From: Alistipes sp. An66
GTDB taxonomy: Bacteria > Bacteroidota > Bacteroidia > Bacteroidales > Rikenellaceae
Direction of reading: 5' to 3'
NCBI RefSeq assembly: GCF_002161445.1
Contig: NZ_NFHT01000018.1
Coordinates: forward strand, 1-59,388
Length of the DNA: 59,388 nt
This document shows positions 24,088 through 32,484 of the stretch, piece after piece. The notes beneath the pieces are model-generated. The model searched no databases. It saw only the letters and a list, made by a program, of their open reading frames with translations, and had not been told where the DNA came from. Made by a program: the position numbers and the translations under genes. Every line of letters begins with the position of its first letter. Positions within the stretch are counted from its first letter, which is position 1.

Positions 24088-25758
24088 ATGAACGACTCCA
24101 TTTCAATCATTTGTGAAAACCTCGGCGAGACGCTCGACGTCCCGATGGGCACCTCGCTGTCGGAGATCGCCGGGCAGCTCCCCGCCGGAGAGCACCCGTT
24201 TCTGGCGGCCTTCGTCAACAACCGCATCCGGGAACTGAACTACAAGATATACAGCCCGGCCACGGTGCAGTTCGTCGACATCACGTCGTTCGCCGGCATC
24301 CGCGTCTACCAGCGTACGGTGTGGTTCCTGTTGCAGAAGGCCGTCAAGGACCTCTACCCGGGCCAGACGCTCCACATCCGCCACTCGCTGGGCCAGAGCG
24401 GCTTCTACTGCGAGATCGAGGGCATCGACGAATTCGGCGCGGCGGAGACCGCGCGGATCCGCGACCGGATCCGCGAACTCATCGCCCTGGACCTGCCGAT
24501 CACCCGGCAGCGGATGCTCACCACCGAGGTCCGCAAACGCTACGCCGAGGAGGGATTCGCCGACAAGATCGAACTGCTCGACACCCGGCCGCGGCTTTAC
24601 AGCGACCTCTACACGCTGGGCGACACGGCCGGATACTTCTACGGATCGCTGGCCCCCTCGACGGGATACATCCACCTGTTCGACATCGAACCCTGCTACA
24701 AGGGTTTCTACCTCGTGCTGCCGTCGCGCACGGCACCCGACCGCCTCAACCGGCACGACCGGCAGGAGAAGATGTTCGGCATCTTCCGGGAGTACCAGTC
24801 GTGGGTGACGCTCATGGGCGTCCCGACGATCGGCGCGGTCAACGCCCGCGCCCTTGCGGGCGACGCCGGCGGCATGATCAAGATCGCCGAGGCGTTCCAC
24901 GAACGGAAATTCGCCGAGGTCGCCGACGCCATCCAGCAGGCCAACCGCGAACGGGGCATCCGGATGGTGCTGATCTCGGGCCCCTCGTCGAGCGGCAAGA
25001 CCACCTCGGCCAAACGGTTGAGCATCCAGCTCGGCGTGCTGGGGCTGCACCCGGTGATGATCTCCCTGGACGACTACTTCGTCGACCGCGAGAAGACCCC
25101 GCTCGACGAAAACGGAGACTACGACTACGAGGCGCTCGAAGCCATCGACCTCGACCTGTTCAACGACCACCTGCGGCGGCTGATGGCCGGCGAAAGCGTC
25201 GACATCCCGCGCTACGACTTCATCACGGGACGGCGCACGCAGCACGGCACGCCGCTGACGCTCGACGACCGCTCGATCCTGATCATCGAGGGGATCCACG
25301 GACTGAACCCGCGTCTGACCCCCTCGATCCCCGACTCGAAGAAGTTCCGCATCTACATCTCGTGCTTCACGTCGGTGGCCATGGACAACCTCTCGCGGAT
25401 CGCCACCACGGACAACCGCCTGCTGCGGCGCCTCACGCGCGACTACAAGCAGCGCGGTTCGGACGCCCTGTCGACCCTCTCGCGGTGGGCCTCGGTGCGC
25501 CGCGGCGAGGAGAAGCACATCTTCCCCTATCAGGAGAATGCCGACGTGATGCTCAACTCGTCGCTCTTCTACGAAATCTCGGTGCTGCGTCCCTTTGCGG
25601 AGAAGATCCTGCGCGAGGTTCCCGACACGGTTCCGGAGTTCGACGAGGCGCGCCGGATGCTGAAATTCCTCGACAACTTCATCCCGATCCCGCCGGACGA
25701 GATCCCGCCGACGTCGATCCTGCGCGAATTCATCGGCGGAAGTTCCTTCCAATACTGA
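24088..25758 (+). CDS. Nucleoside (uridine-type) kinase with ThrRS-like N-terminal domains
   Basis: A 556-residue fusion. The N-terminal part reads like the TGS and second additional domains of threonyl-tRNA synthetase (GETLDVPMGTSLSEIAGQL; later HSLGQSGFYCEIEG and YKGFYLVLPSR). The C-terminal part is a P-loop kinase: LISGPSSSGKTTSAKRL (about residues 289-305), SLDDYFVDREKTP, PRYDFITGRR and LIIEGIHGLN, all of the uridine kinase/phosphoribulokinase family. This architecture is known in Firmicutes and Bacteroidetes as a putative uridine kinase. The role of the ThrRS-like part is unknown. Confidence 0.88.
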   Translation: MNDSISIICENLGETLDVPMGTSLSEIAGQLPAGEHPFLAAFVNNRIRELNYKIYSPATVQFVDITSFAGIRVYQRTVWFLLQKAVKDLYPGQTLHIRHSLGQSGFYCEIEGIDEFGAAETARIRDRIRELIALDLPITRQRMLTTEVRKRYAEEGFADKIELLDTRPRLYSDLYTLGDTAGYFYGSLAPSTGYIHLFDIEPCYKGFYLVLPSRTAPDRLNRHDRQEKMFGIFREYQSWVTLMGVPTIGAVNARALAGDAGGMIKIAEAFHERKFAEVADAIQQANRERGIRMVLISGPSSSGKTTSAKRLSIQLGVLGLHPVMISLDDYFVDREKTPLDENGDYDYEALEAIDLDLFNDHLRRLMAGESVDIPRYDFITGRRTQHGTPLTLDDRSILIIEGIHGLNPRLTPSIPDSKKFRIYISCFTSVAMDNLSRIATTDNRLLRRLTRDYKQRGSDALSTLSRWASVRRGEEKHIFPYQENADVMLNSSLFYEISVLRPFAEKILREVPDTVPEFDEARRMLKFLDNFIPIPPDEIPPTSILREFIGGSSFQY

Positions 25759-25814
25759 TTCCAATAGAGACCCCGCCGCATGAGTCCGAAACACCTCCCA
25801 TACCGCTACCCGTC

Positions 25815-27443
25815 ATGGACCGCCGCCTGATCCTCCCGCTCGCCGCACTCCCGCTCGCCGCACAGGGCTCGGAGGCCGGGGAAACCCCGCACACCGCAAC
25901 GGAACAGACCGCTCCGCCGAACATCGTGCTCTTTCTGGTCGACGACATGGGCTGGCAGGACACCTCGGTGCCCTTCCACGAATGCCGCACGCCGCTCAAC
26001 GACCGTTACCGGACGCCCAACATGGAGCGGCTGGCCGAAATGGGCGTGCGTTTCACGGCGGCCTACGCCTGTGCGATCTCCTCGCCCTCACGGTGCAGCC
26101 TGCTGTCGGGCATGAACGCCGCCCGGCACCGCGTCACCAACTGGACGCTCGACTACGGGCGGGCGACCGATGCGGCGAGCGACGTGCTCGAACTCCCCGA
26201 CTGGCACTGGAACGGCATCCAGCCCGACACGGCGGCCTCGCCGCACAACACGCGCAACGCCACGCCGGTGACGACACTCCCGCAACTGCTGCGCGACCAC
26301 GGCTACTGCACGATCCATTGCGGCAAGGCGCATTTCGGAGCCAAGACCACCCCCGGGGCCGACCCCCGGACGCTGGGATTCGAGGTCAACATCGCCGGCG
26401 GCGCCAACGGCGCTCCGGGCAGCTACCTGGCCCGCAAGAACTTCGGAGAGGGTACGCCACAGGAGGTCCTCGGACTGGAAAAGTATTACGGTCAGGACCT
26501 CTTCCTGACCGAGGTGCTCACGCGCGAGGCGATCGGGGCGCTGCAAGAGCCCATCCGACGCGGACAGCCCTTCTTCCTCTATATGGCACACTATGCCGTC
26601 CATGCCCCCTACGAGGAGGACGTCCGTTTCACGCCACACTACCGCGGCCGCCGCGACGCACAGCTCGGCGCCCCGCTCAACGAGAGCGAGACGCGCTACG
26701 CCGCACTGGTCGAGGGGATGGACCGGAGTCTGGGCGACCTGCTCGACTTCCTCGGGCAGCACCCCGAAACGGCCCGCAACACGATCATCCTCTTCATGTC
26801 GGACAACGGCGGGCAGGGGCTGAACAACGTCCGGCAGGGGGTGGAGAACCGCGACCCGAACTGGCCGGCAAGGGCCGGCAAGGGCTCGGCCTTCCTCGGC
26901 GGGGTCCGCGAGCCGATGATCGTCGTCTGGCCCGGCGTGACGCGGGGCGGCACGACGTGCGACCAGCCGGTGATGATTGAGGACTTCTTCCCGACGATCC
27001 TCGAAATGGCCGGCGTGAAGCGATACGGAACCCGCCAGAAGACCGACGGGCACAGTTTCGCCGGCGTGCTGCGCAACCCCGCCAAACGGTATGAGCGTCC
27101 GATCGTCTGGCACTTCCCGAACCTCTGGGGCGAGACCCAGAATCAGGAGGAGGGCTACGGGGCCTATTCGGCCTGGCTCGAAGGAGACTACCACCTGATC
27201 TACACCTGGGAGACGGGCCGGCTGCGGCTCTACGACATCCGCCGCGACATCGGCGAGCAGCATGATCTGGCGGCGGAGCATCCGGAGGTGGTGCGGCGGC
27301 TGGCCGGACGGCTCGCGAAGCGGCTGCGCGAAGCCGACGCCCAGCGCCCCTCGTTCCGGGCGACGGGTGCGCCCTGTCCGTGGCCCGACGAGGCATTCCG
27401 GAAGATGCGCCCGCGCACGGCAAAAAGCAGCGACGGACAATGA
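25815..27443 (+). CDS. Secreted sulfatase (formylglycine-dependent, serine type)
   Basis: A 542-residue arylsulfatase-family enzyme with a signal-like N-terminus (MDRRLILPLAALPLAAQG). The metal site starts at NIVLFLVDDMGWQD. The maturation motif is AISSPSRCSLLSG, so the residue to be converted to formylglycine is Ser, which in anaerobes is done by the radical SAM enzyme anSME. Further motifs are HCGKAHFGA, YMAHYAVHAPY, and FMSDNGGQG. It is probably periplasmic and acts on sulfated glycans such as mucin. The start follows the kinase stop by 56 bp with no promoter box, so co-transcription is likely. Confidence 0.9.
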   Translation: MDRRLILPLAALPLAAQGSEAGETPHTATEQTAPPNIVLFLVDDMGWQDTSVPFHECRTPLNDRYRTPNMERLAEMGVRFTAAYACAISSPSRCSLLSGMNAARHRVTNWTLDYGRATDAASDVLELPDWHWNGIQPDTAASPHNTRNATPVTTLPQLLRDHGYCTIHCGKAHFGAKTTPGADPRTLGFEVNIAGGANGAPGSYLARKNFGEGTPQEVLGLEKYYGQDLFLTEVLTREAIGALQEPIRRGQPFFLYMAHYAVHAPYEEDVRFTPHYRGRRDAQLGAPLNESETRYAALVEGMDRSLGDLLDFLGQHPETARNTIILFMSDNGGQGLNNVRQGVENRDPNWPARAGKGSAFLGGVREPMIVVWPGVTRGGTTCDQPVMIEDFFPTILEMAGVKRYGTRQKTDGHSFAGVLRNPAKRYERPIVWHFPNLWGETQNQEEGYGAYSAWLEGDYHLIYTWETGRLRLYDIRRDIGEQHDLAAEHPEVVRRLAGRLAKRLREADAQRPSFRATGAPCPWPDEAFRKMRPRTAKSSDGQ

Positions 27444-27493
27444 ATCCGCCGTCCGGACAAGTACGGAAACAACAAACAGCTAACACCAAAAAT

Positions 27494-30325
27494 ATGTTCG
27501 ACAAATTTTCCGGACGCCACATCGGCGTCAACAACGAAAAGGATCTCCGGGCCATGCTCGACGTGATCGGCGTGGGTTCGGTCGACGAGTTGATCGCACA
27601 GGTCATCCCGCAATCCATCCGGTTGAAAAAACCGCTGGCACTGCCCGCCGAGGGGATGAGCGAATACGAGTTCGCGGCCCACATCCGCGCGCTGGCCGAC
27701 CGCAACCGCACGCTGCGTTCGTTCATCGGCATGGGATGGTACCCGTGCGCCGTGCCAGCTGCCGTGGCACGGAACGTCTTCGAAAACCCCGCCTGGTACA
27801 CCTCCTACACGCCCTATCAGGCCGAGATCTCGCAGGGACGCCTCGAAGCCCTGCTCAACTTCCAGACGGCGCTGATCTCCCTCACGGGTATGGAGATCGG
27901 CAACTGCTCGCTGCTCGACGAGGGCACGGCCGCTGCCGAGGCGATGCTGATGATGTTCGCCCTGCGTTCGCGCGAGGCCGTCAGGGAGGGCCGCAACCAG
28001 CTCTTCGTCGACCGCAACCTCTTCCCGCAGACGCTCGACGTGCTGCTCACGCGCAGCGAACCCTTCGGCATCGAGCTCATCATCGACGAATACGACGAAT
28101 ACGAATTCACGGGCCGCGAGTTCGGGGCCGTCGTGCAGTATCCGGCCGCCGACGGCTCGCTCCGCGACTACGGCGACTTCGCCGCGGCGGCCCACGCCAA
28201 GGGGGCGCTCGTCACGGCCGTGGCCGATCCACTGGCGCTGGCGCTGCTGAAAGCCCCCGGAGAATGGGGCGCCGACATCGCCGTGGGCTCGACCCAGCGC
28301 CTCGGCACCCCGATGGGCTTCGGCGGTCCGAGCGCCGGCTACATGACCACGCGCGAAGCCTTCAAGCGCAACATGCCGGGGCGCATCATCGGCGTCTCGG
28401 TCGACCGTCTGGGCAACAAGGCCCTGCGCATGGCGTTGCAGATGCGCGAGCAGCACATCAAGCGCGAACGCGCCACGTCGAACATCTGCACCGCCTCGGC
28501 ACTGATGGCCTCGATGGTCGGCTTCTACTGCGTCTACAACGGTCCGGAGGGGCTGCGCCGCGCCGCCGGGACGGCCCACCTGGCCGCCGCGACCGTCGCC
28601 CGCGCCCTCGAAGCGCTGGACTACAAACTCACCGCGAAGGCGTTCTTCGACACGTTGGAGGTCGAGGCCGAAGCGGCTGTCGTGCAGTCGCTCGCGCTCG
28701 ACGAGGGCATCAACTTCTTCTATCCCTCGGAGGGGAAGGTGCGCATGTCGTTCGACGAGGTGACCACCCCCGAGGAGATCGAGACCGTCATCGGGATCTT
28801 CGCCGCCGCCAAAGGCCGGAAAGCCAAGACCGTAAAGGCCGTCACCGAAAGTTGCATCCCCGTCGGGCTGCGCCGCCAGTCGGCCTACCTGCAAGAGCCG
28901 GTCTTCAACCGCTACCGTTCGGAGAGCGCCCTGATGCGGTACATCAAACAGCTGGAACTGCGCGACATCTCGCTGGCCAACTCGATGATCTCCCTCGGGT
29001 CGTGCACCATGAAGCTCAACGCCGCGGCGCTCATGCAGCCGCTGTCGCTGGCCGGATTCCAGAACATGCACCCCTATGCCCCGGCGGATCAGGCCGAAGG
29101 CTATCTGGCACTGATCGCCGAACTGGAACACGACCTGGCCACGATCACCGGATTCGCAGCCTGCTCGCTGCAACCCAACTCGGGCGCCGCAGGCGAATAT
29201 TCGGGGCTGATGGTGATCCGCGCCTACCACCAGAGCCGCGGTCAGGGCTACCGCAACGTCGTGCTGATCCCCGCCTCGGCCCACGGTACGAACCCCGCCT
29301 CGGCGGCGATGGCCGGCATGAAGATCGTCACGGTGGCCTGCGACGAGCGCGGCAACATCGACGTCGCCGACCTCGAAGCCAAAGCCCGGGAGTACAGTTC
29401 GGAGCTGTGCGGGCTGATGGTGACCTACCCCTCGACGCACGGCGTCTTCGAGAGCCGCATCCGCGAGATCGTCGACGCGGTGCACGACGCCGGAGGTCTG
29501 GTCTACATGGACGGCGCCAACATGAATGCACAGGTGGGCCTGACGAACCCCGGATACATCGGGGCGGACGTCTGCCACCTGAACCTCCACAAGACCTTCG
29601 CCATGCCCCACGGCGGCGGCGGTCCGGGCGTCGGTCCGATCTGCGTGGCCGAGCACCTGAAAGCCTTCCTGCCGACCCACCCGATCGTCGCCACCGGCGG
29701 CGAGGAGGGCATCACGGCCGTGGCATCGGCACCGTGGGGTTCGGCCCTGCTGCTGCCCATCACCTACGGCTACATCAAGATGCTCGGCGCCGAGGGGTTG
29801 CGCCGCGCCACCGAAATGGCCATCGTCAACGCCAACTACATGTCGTCGGCCCTCAAAGCGGAGTACCGCACCTACTACTCGGGCGAAACGGGCCGCGTGG
29901 GCCACGAGATGATCCTCGACCTGACCCACTTCAAGAAGGAGTACGACATCGACTGCGGCGACATCGCTCACCGTCTGATGGACTACGGATTCCACGCCCC
30001 GACGCTCTCGTTCCCGGTGCACGAGACGCTGATGGTCGAGCCCACCGAGTCGGAACCCAAGGAGGAGATGGACCGCTTCATCGAGGCGCTGGTGCGGATC
30101 AAGCGCGAATGCGAGACGGCGGCCGCCGCCGGCGGGAAGGACAACGTGGTGGTCAATGCGCCCCATACGGCCGTCGAACTGGCCGGGGAGTGGCCACACC
30201 CCTACTCGCGCATGGAGGCCGCCTTCCCGCTGGAATGGGTCCGCACGGCGAAATTCTTCCCCTACGTCTCGAAGATCGACAACGGTTACGGAGACCGCAA
30301 CCTCTGCTGCCGCAACTGCGACTGA
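27494..30325 (+). CDS. gcvP: Glycine dehydrogenase (decarboxylating), P protein
   Basis: A 943-residue single-chain P protein (fused P1 and P2 halves) of the glycine cleavage system. The start is FSGRHIGVNNEKDLRAML; the N half has WYTSYTPYQAEISQGRLEAL and NCSLLDEGTAAAEAM; the C half has SMISLGSCTMKLN and the PLP lysine motif HLNLHKTFAMPHGGGGPGVGP. It decarboxylates glycine and passes the aminomethyl group to GcvH. gcvT and gcvH are not in the window. It is followed by a strong terminator. Confidence 0.96.
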   Translation: MFDKFSGRHIGVNNEKDLRAMLDVIGVGSVDELIAQVIPQSIRLKKPLALPAEGMSEYEFAAHIRALADRNRTLRSFIGMGWYPCAVPAAVARNVFENPAWYTSYTPYQAEISQGRLEALLNFQTALISLTGMEIGNCSLLDEGTAAAEAMLMMFALRSREAVREGRNQLFVDRNLFPQTLDVLLTRSEPFGIELIIDEYDEYEFTGREFGAVVQYPAADGSLRDYGDFAAAAHAKGALVTAVADPLALALLKAPGEWGADIAVGSTQRLGTPMGFGGPSAGYMTTREAFKRNMPGRIIGVSVDRLGNKALRMALQMREQHIKRERATSNICTASALMASMVGFYCVYNGPEGLRRAAGTAHLAAATVARALEALDYKLTAKAFFDTLEVEAEAAVVQSLALDEGINFFYPSEGKVRMSFDEVTTPEEIETVIGIFAAAKGRKAKTVKAVTESCIPVGLRRQSAYLQEPVFNRYRSESALMRYIKQLELRDISLANSMISLGSCTMKLNAAALMQPLSLAGFQNMHPYAPADQAEGYLALIAELEHDLATITGFAACSLQPNSGAAGEYSGLMVIRAYHQSRGQGYRNVVLIPASAHGTNPASAAMAGMKIVTVACDERGNIDVADLEAKAREYSSELCGLMVTYPSTHGVFESRIREIVDAVHDAGGLVYMDGANMNAQVGLTNPGYIGADVCHLNLHKTFAMPHGGGGPGVGPICVAEHLKAFLPTHPIVATGGEEGITAVASAPWGSALLLPITYGYIKMLGAEGLRRATEMAIVNANYMSSALKAEYRTYYSGETGRVGHEMILDLTHFKKEYDIDCGDIAHRLMDYGFHAPTLSFPVHETLMVEPTESEPKEEMDRFIEALVRIKRECETAAAAGGKDNVVVNAPHTAVELAGEWPHPYSRMEAAFPLEWVRTAKFFPYVSKIDNGYGDRNLCCRNCD

Positions 30326-30345
30326 ACGGGCGGCGGAACGCACTG

Positions 30346-30378
30346 AAAACGGCGGCGGGGATTCCTGCCGCCGTTTTT
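30346..30378 (+). terminator. Terminator of gcvP
   Basis: Stem AAAACGGCGGC / GCCGCCGTTTT (30346-30356 and 30367-30377) ending in TTTTTG, 20 bp after the stop codon. Confidence 0.9.
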
Positions 30379-30434
30379 GTCGGATTCGGCACGATGTTTT
30401 CAGGGTGTCGTTCGGTGAAAATTTTGCCCGAGAA

Positions 30435-30466
30435 TTTGGCAACTCGCCCCGAAGTACGTACCTTTG
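30435..30466 (+). promoter_or_regulatory. Promoter of the SlyD-like gene
   Basis: TTTG (30435-30438), a 20-bp spacer, then TACCTTTG (30459-30466), 43 bp before the ATG at 30510. Confidence 0.8.
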
Positions 30467-30509
30467 GAGGCTCCAAAACCAGCGAAAACAAACATTCAAA
30501 GACAAAGAT

Positions 30510-31076
30510 ATGAAAGCAGAACAGAACAAGATGGTCGGCGTGGACTACAAACTCACCGTCGACGGACAGATCGCCGACCAGTCCCGTCCGGGACAGCCGC
30601 TGGAATTCATCTTCGGAACCGGCATGCTGCTCCCGAAATTCGAGGAGGCGATCCTCGGCAAGGAGCCCGGCGACAAGGTGGCCTTCACGCTCGAACCCAA
30701 GGACGGATACGGCGAAGTGATCGCCGAGGCGATCGTCGACCTGCCGAAAACCATCTTCATGGTCGACGGCAAACTGGCCGAAGACATCCTCTTCGTGGGC
30801 AGCCAGGTGCCGATGAGCGACGCCCAGGGCAACCGCATGATGGGTACGGTCAAGGAGGTCGGCGACGAGCACGTCAAGATGGACTTCAACCACCCGATGG
30901 CCGGCAAGACCCTGAACTTCGAGGTCGAGGTGGTCTCGGTGCGCGACGTCACGCCCGAAGATCTGCAAGGACACTGCTCGTGCGGTTCGTGCGGCGACCA
31001 CGGTTGCGGAGATGACTGCGGGGACGATTGCGGCTGCGGTTGCAACGACCACGACGGACACTGCTCCTGCCACTGA
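30510..31076 (+). CDS. slyD: FKBP-type peptidyl-prolyl isomerase, SlyD-like
   Basis: A 188-residue cytosolic chaperone/isomerase. The FKBP part has DYKLTVDGQIADQS, GQPLEFIFGTGMLLPKFEEAI, EPGDKVAF and DGYGEV; the inserted flap (about residues 70-125) contains FNHPMAGKTLNFEVEV. The tail is rich in Cys and His (repeats of CGxxC and DDCG, ending HCSCH), as in SlyD proteins that bind nickel. It may help metalloenzyme maturation as well as fold proline peptides. It has its own promoter and terminator. Confidence 0.92.
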   Translation: MKAEQNKMVGVDYKLTVDGQIADQSRPGQPLEFIFGTGMLLPKFEEAILGKEPGDKVAFTLEPKDGYGEVIAEAIVDLPKTIFMVDGKLAEDILFVGSQVPMSDAQGNRMMGTVKEVGDEHVKMDFNHPMAGKTLNFEVEVVSVRDVTPEDLQGHCSCGSCGDHGCGDDCGDDCGCGCNDHDGHCSCH

Positions 31077-31100
31077 CCGGCACGCGGCACAGACTATGCG

Positions 31101-31130
31101 AAAAACCGGGTTTCCAATCCGGTTTTTTTC
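31101..31130 (+). terminator. Terminator of the SlyD-like gene
   Basis: AAAAACCGG pairs with CCGGTTTTT around a short T-rich loop (31101-31109 and 31119-31127), with extra T after it. Confidence 0.85.
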
Positions 31131-31210
31131 TTTCCCCGGGCCGACCGACAAATGCGCCGTCCGACCCGTCGATCCGCCCGAAACTCCGAAACCCCACGGC
31201 CATACGCCCC

Positions 31211-32416
31211 ATGTTCACACTCCGCCAATACCTGATGACCCTCGACGATCCCTGCGGACTGACCCGCACGCTGGGAGAGTTGGACGTATGCCGCGACGAA
31301 ACGGGACGCCCGGAGTTCCACGTCGGAAACTCCGCGGCCGTTTTCCGCATCCGCCGCGAAGGAAGGATCCGCACGCTGCGGTGCTACCTGCGGCCGCAGC
31401 GCCATCTGCGGGAGATCTACGGAGATCGCCTGCTCGAAAGGGAGCTCTACCTCTACACGTCGCCCGAGAGCGGCGTCTGGGTGGACGTCGTCCTCGGAGA
31501 GTGGATCGAAGGCATGAACCTCCACGAGGCGATCACCGAAGCCGCCGTGCTCCGCGATACGGAACGGCTGGCCCGTCTGGCCGCGGCCTTCGACCGGCTC
31601 GCCGCCGGGATGGTCGCCGACGACCGGGCACACGGCGATCTGAAACCCGAAAACATTCTGGTCGATGCTGCGGGGCACCTCCACCCGATCGATCTCGACG
31701 CCATGTATCTGCCGCAGTTCGCCGGCGAGACAAGCCCCGAGCTGGGAACGGCCGCCTACCAGCATCCGGCCCGCACGCCGGCGGATTTCAACGAGCGGCT
31801 CGACGATTATCCCGCGGCGCTGATCTCCACGGCCCTGCACGCGCTGGCCGTCGACCCGACGCTCTGGGACCGCTACGGAAATCCCGACATGCTGCTCTAC
31901 GACCCGCGGAAGATCGCAGCCGATGCCGCCTTGCAGGAGACATTCTGCCTTTTCGAGCGGGCGGGAATGGCCGGTCCGTATCGCATTGCACAATTGTTGC
32001 AGGCTCCCGGTCTGCAACTCTTCGGGCTTTCGGAACTGCTTGCCGAAGCCGCCCGAAAGAGCGCGGAGAGCCCGGCCGACAGCGATCCGGAGGAGGAGGT
32101 CCCGGACCGGAAACGGACCGGCGGAACTCCGGACCCGGAGGTTCCGGAACTCTTCGCCGAAAACGGGCGCTGGGGTTACCGGACCGCACGGCGGGTGGTC
32201 GTACCGCCGCTCTACGACAGCGGCTTCGACTTCTCGGAGGGGCTTGCCGCCGTGCTGCTCGGCCGCACGTGGCACTTCATCGACCCCGAAGGCCGCGTCC
32301 GGATCAGCTGTCCCGGATGCCGGTGGGTGAAGCCCTTCCGCAACGGCCGCGCACAGGCCGAACGCGACGGGAAACGGTTCGAAATCGACCGCTCGGGTCG
32401 CGAATTTGACTTTTGA
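31211..32416 (+). CDS. Protein kinase-like protein with C-terminal WG repeat
   Basis: A 401-residue cytosolic protein. It has an atypical kinase fold: a hinge-like VVLGEWIEGMNLHEAI (about residues 93-108), a catalytic loop HGDLKPENIL (141-150) and a metal-binding DLD (161-163) in place of DFG. The glycine-rich loop is weak. After an acidic linker (PADSDPEEEVPD) comes a WG-type repeat (ENGRWGYRTARRVVVPPLYD). It should be able to bind and transfer phosphate, as catalytic Asp and Asn are present, but the substrate is unknown. First gene of a cluster with DUF4954, vWA and pseudokinase genes. Confidence 0.78.
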   Translation: MFTLRQYLMTLDDPCGLTRTLGELDVCRDETGRPEFHVGNSAAVFRIRREGRIRTLRCYLRPQRHLREIYGDRLLERELYLYTSPESGVWVDVVLGEWIEGMNLHEAITEAAVLRDTERLARLAAAFDRLAAGMVADDRAHGDLKPENILVDAAGHLHPIDLDAMYLPQFAGETSPELGTAAYQHPARTPADFNERLDDYPAALISTALHALAVDPTLWDRYGNPDMLLYDPRKIAADAALQETFCLFERAGMAGPYRIAQLLQAPGLQLFGLSELLAEAARKSAESPADSDPEEEVPDRKRTGGTPDPEVPELFAENGRWGYRTARRVVVPPLYDSGFDFSEGLAAVLLGRTWHFIDPEGRVRISCPGCRWVKPFRNGRAQAERDGKRFEIDRSGREFDF

Positions 32417-32435
32417 ACGCAATTCATTATCTTTG
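32405..32435 (+). promoter_or_regulatory. Internal promoter for the DUF4954 gene
   Basis: TTTG (32405-32408), exactly 19 bp, then TATCTTTG (32428-32435). The first box lies within the last codons of the kinase gene. It rules out the in-frame ATG at 32413 as start. Confidence 0.8.
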
Positions 32436-32484
32436 CAGGATCGGCAGGGGACTCGCCGCAGCCCGAAGCCGGAACTTACGAAAC

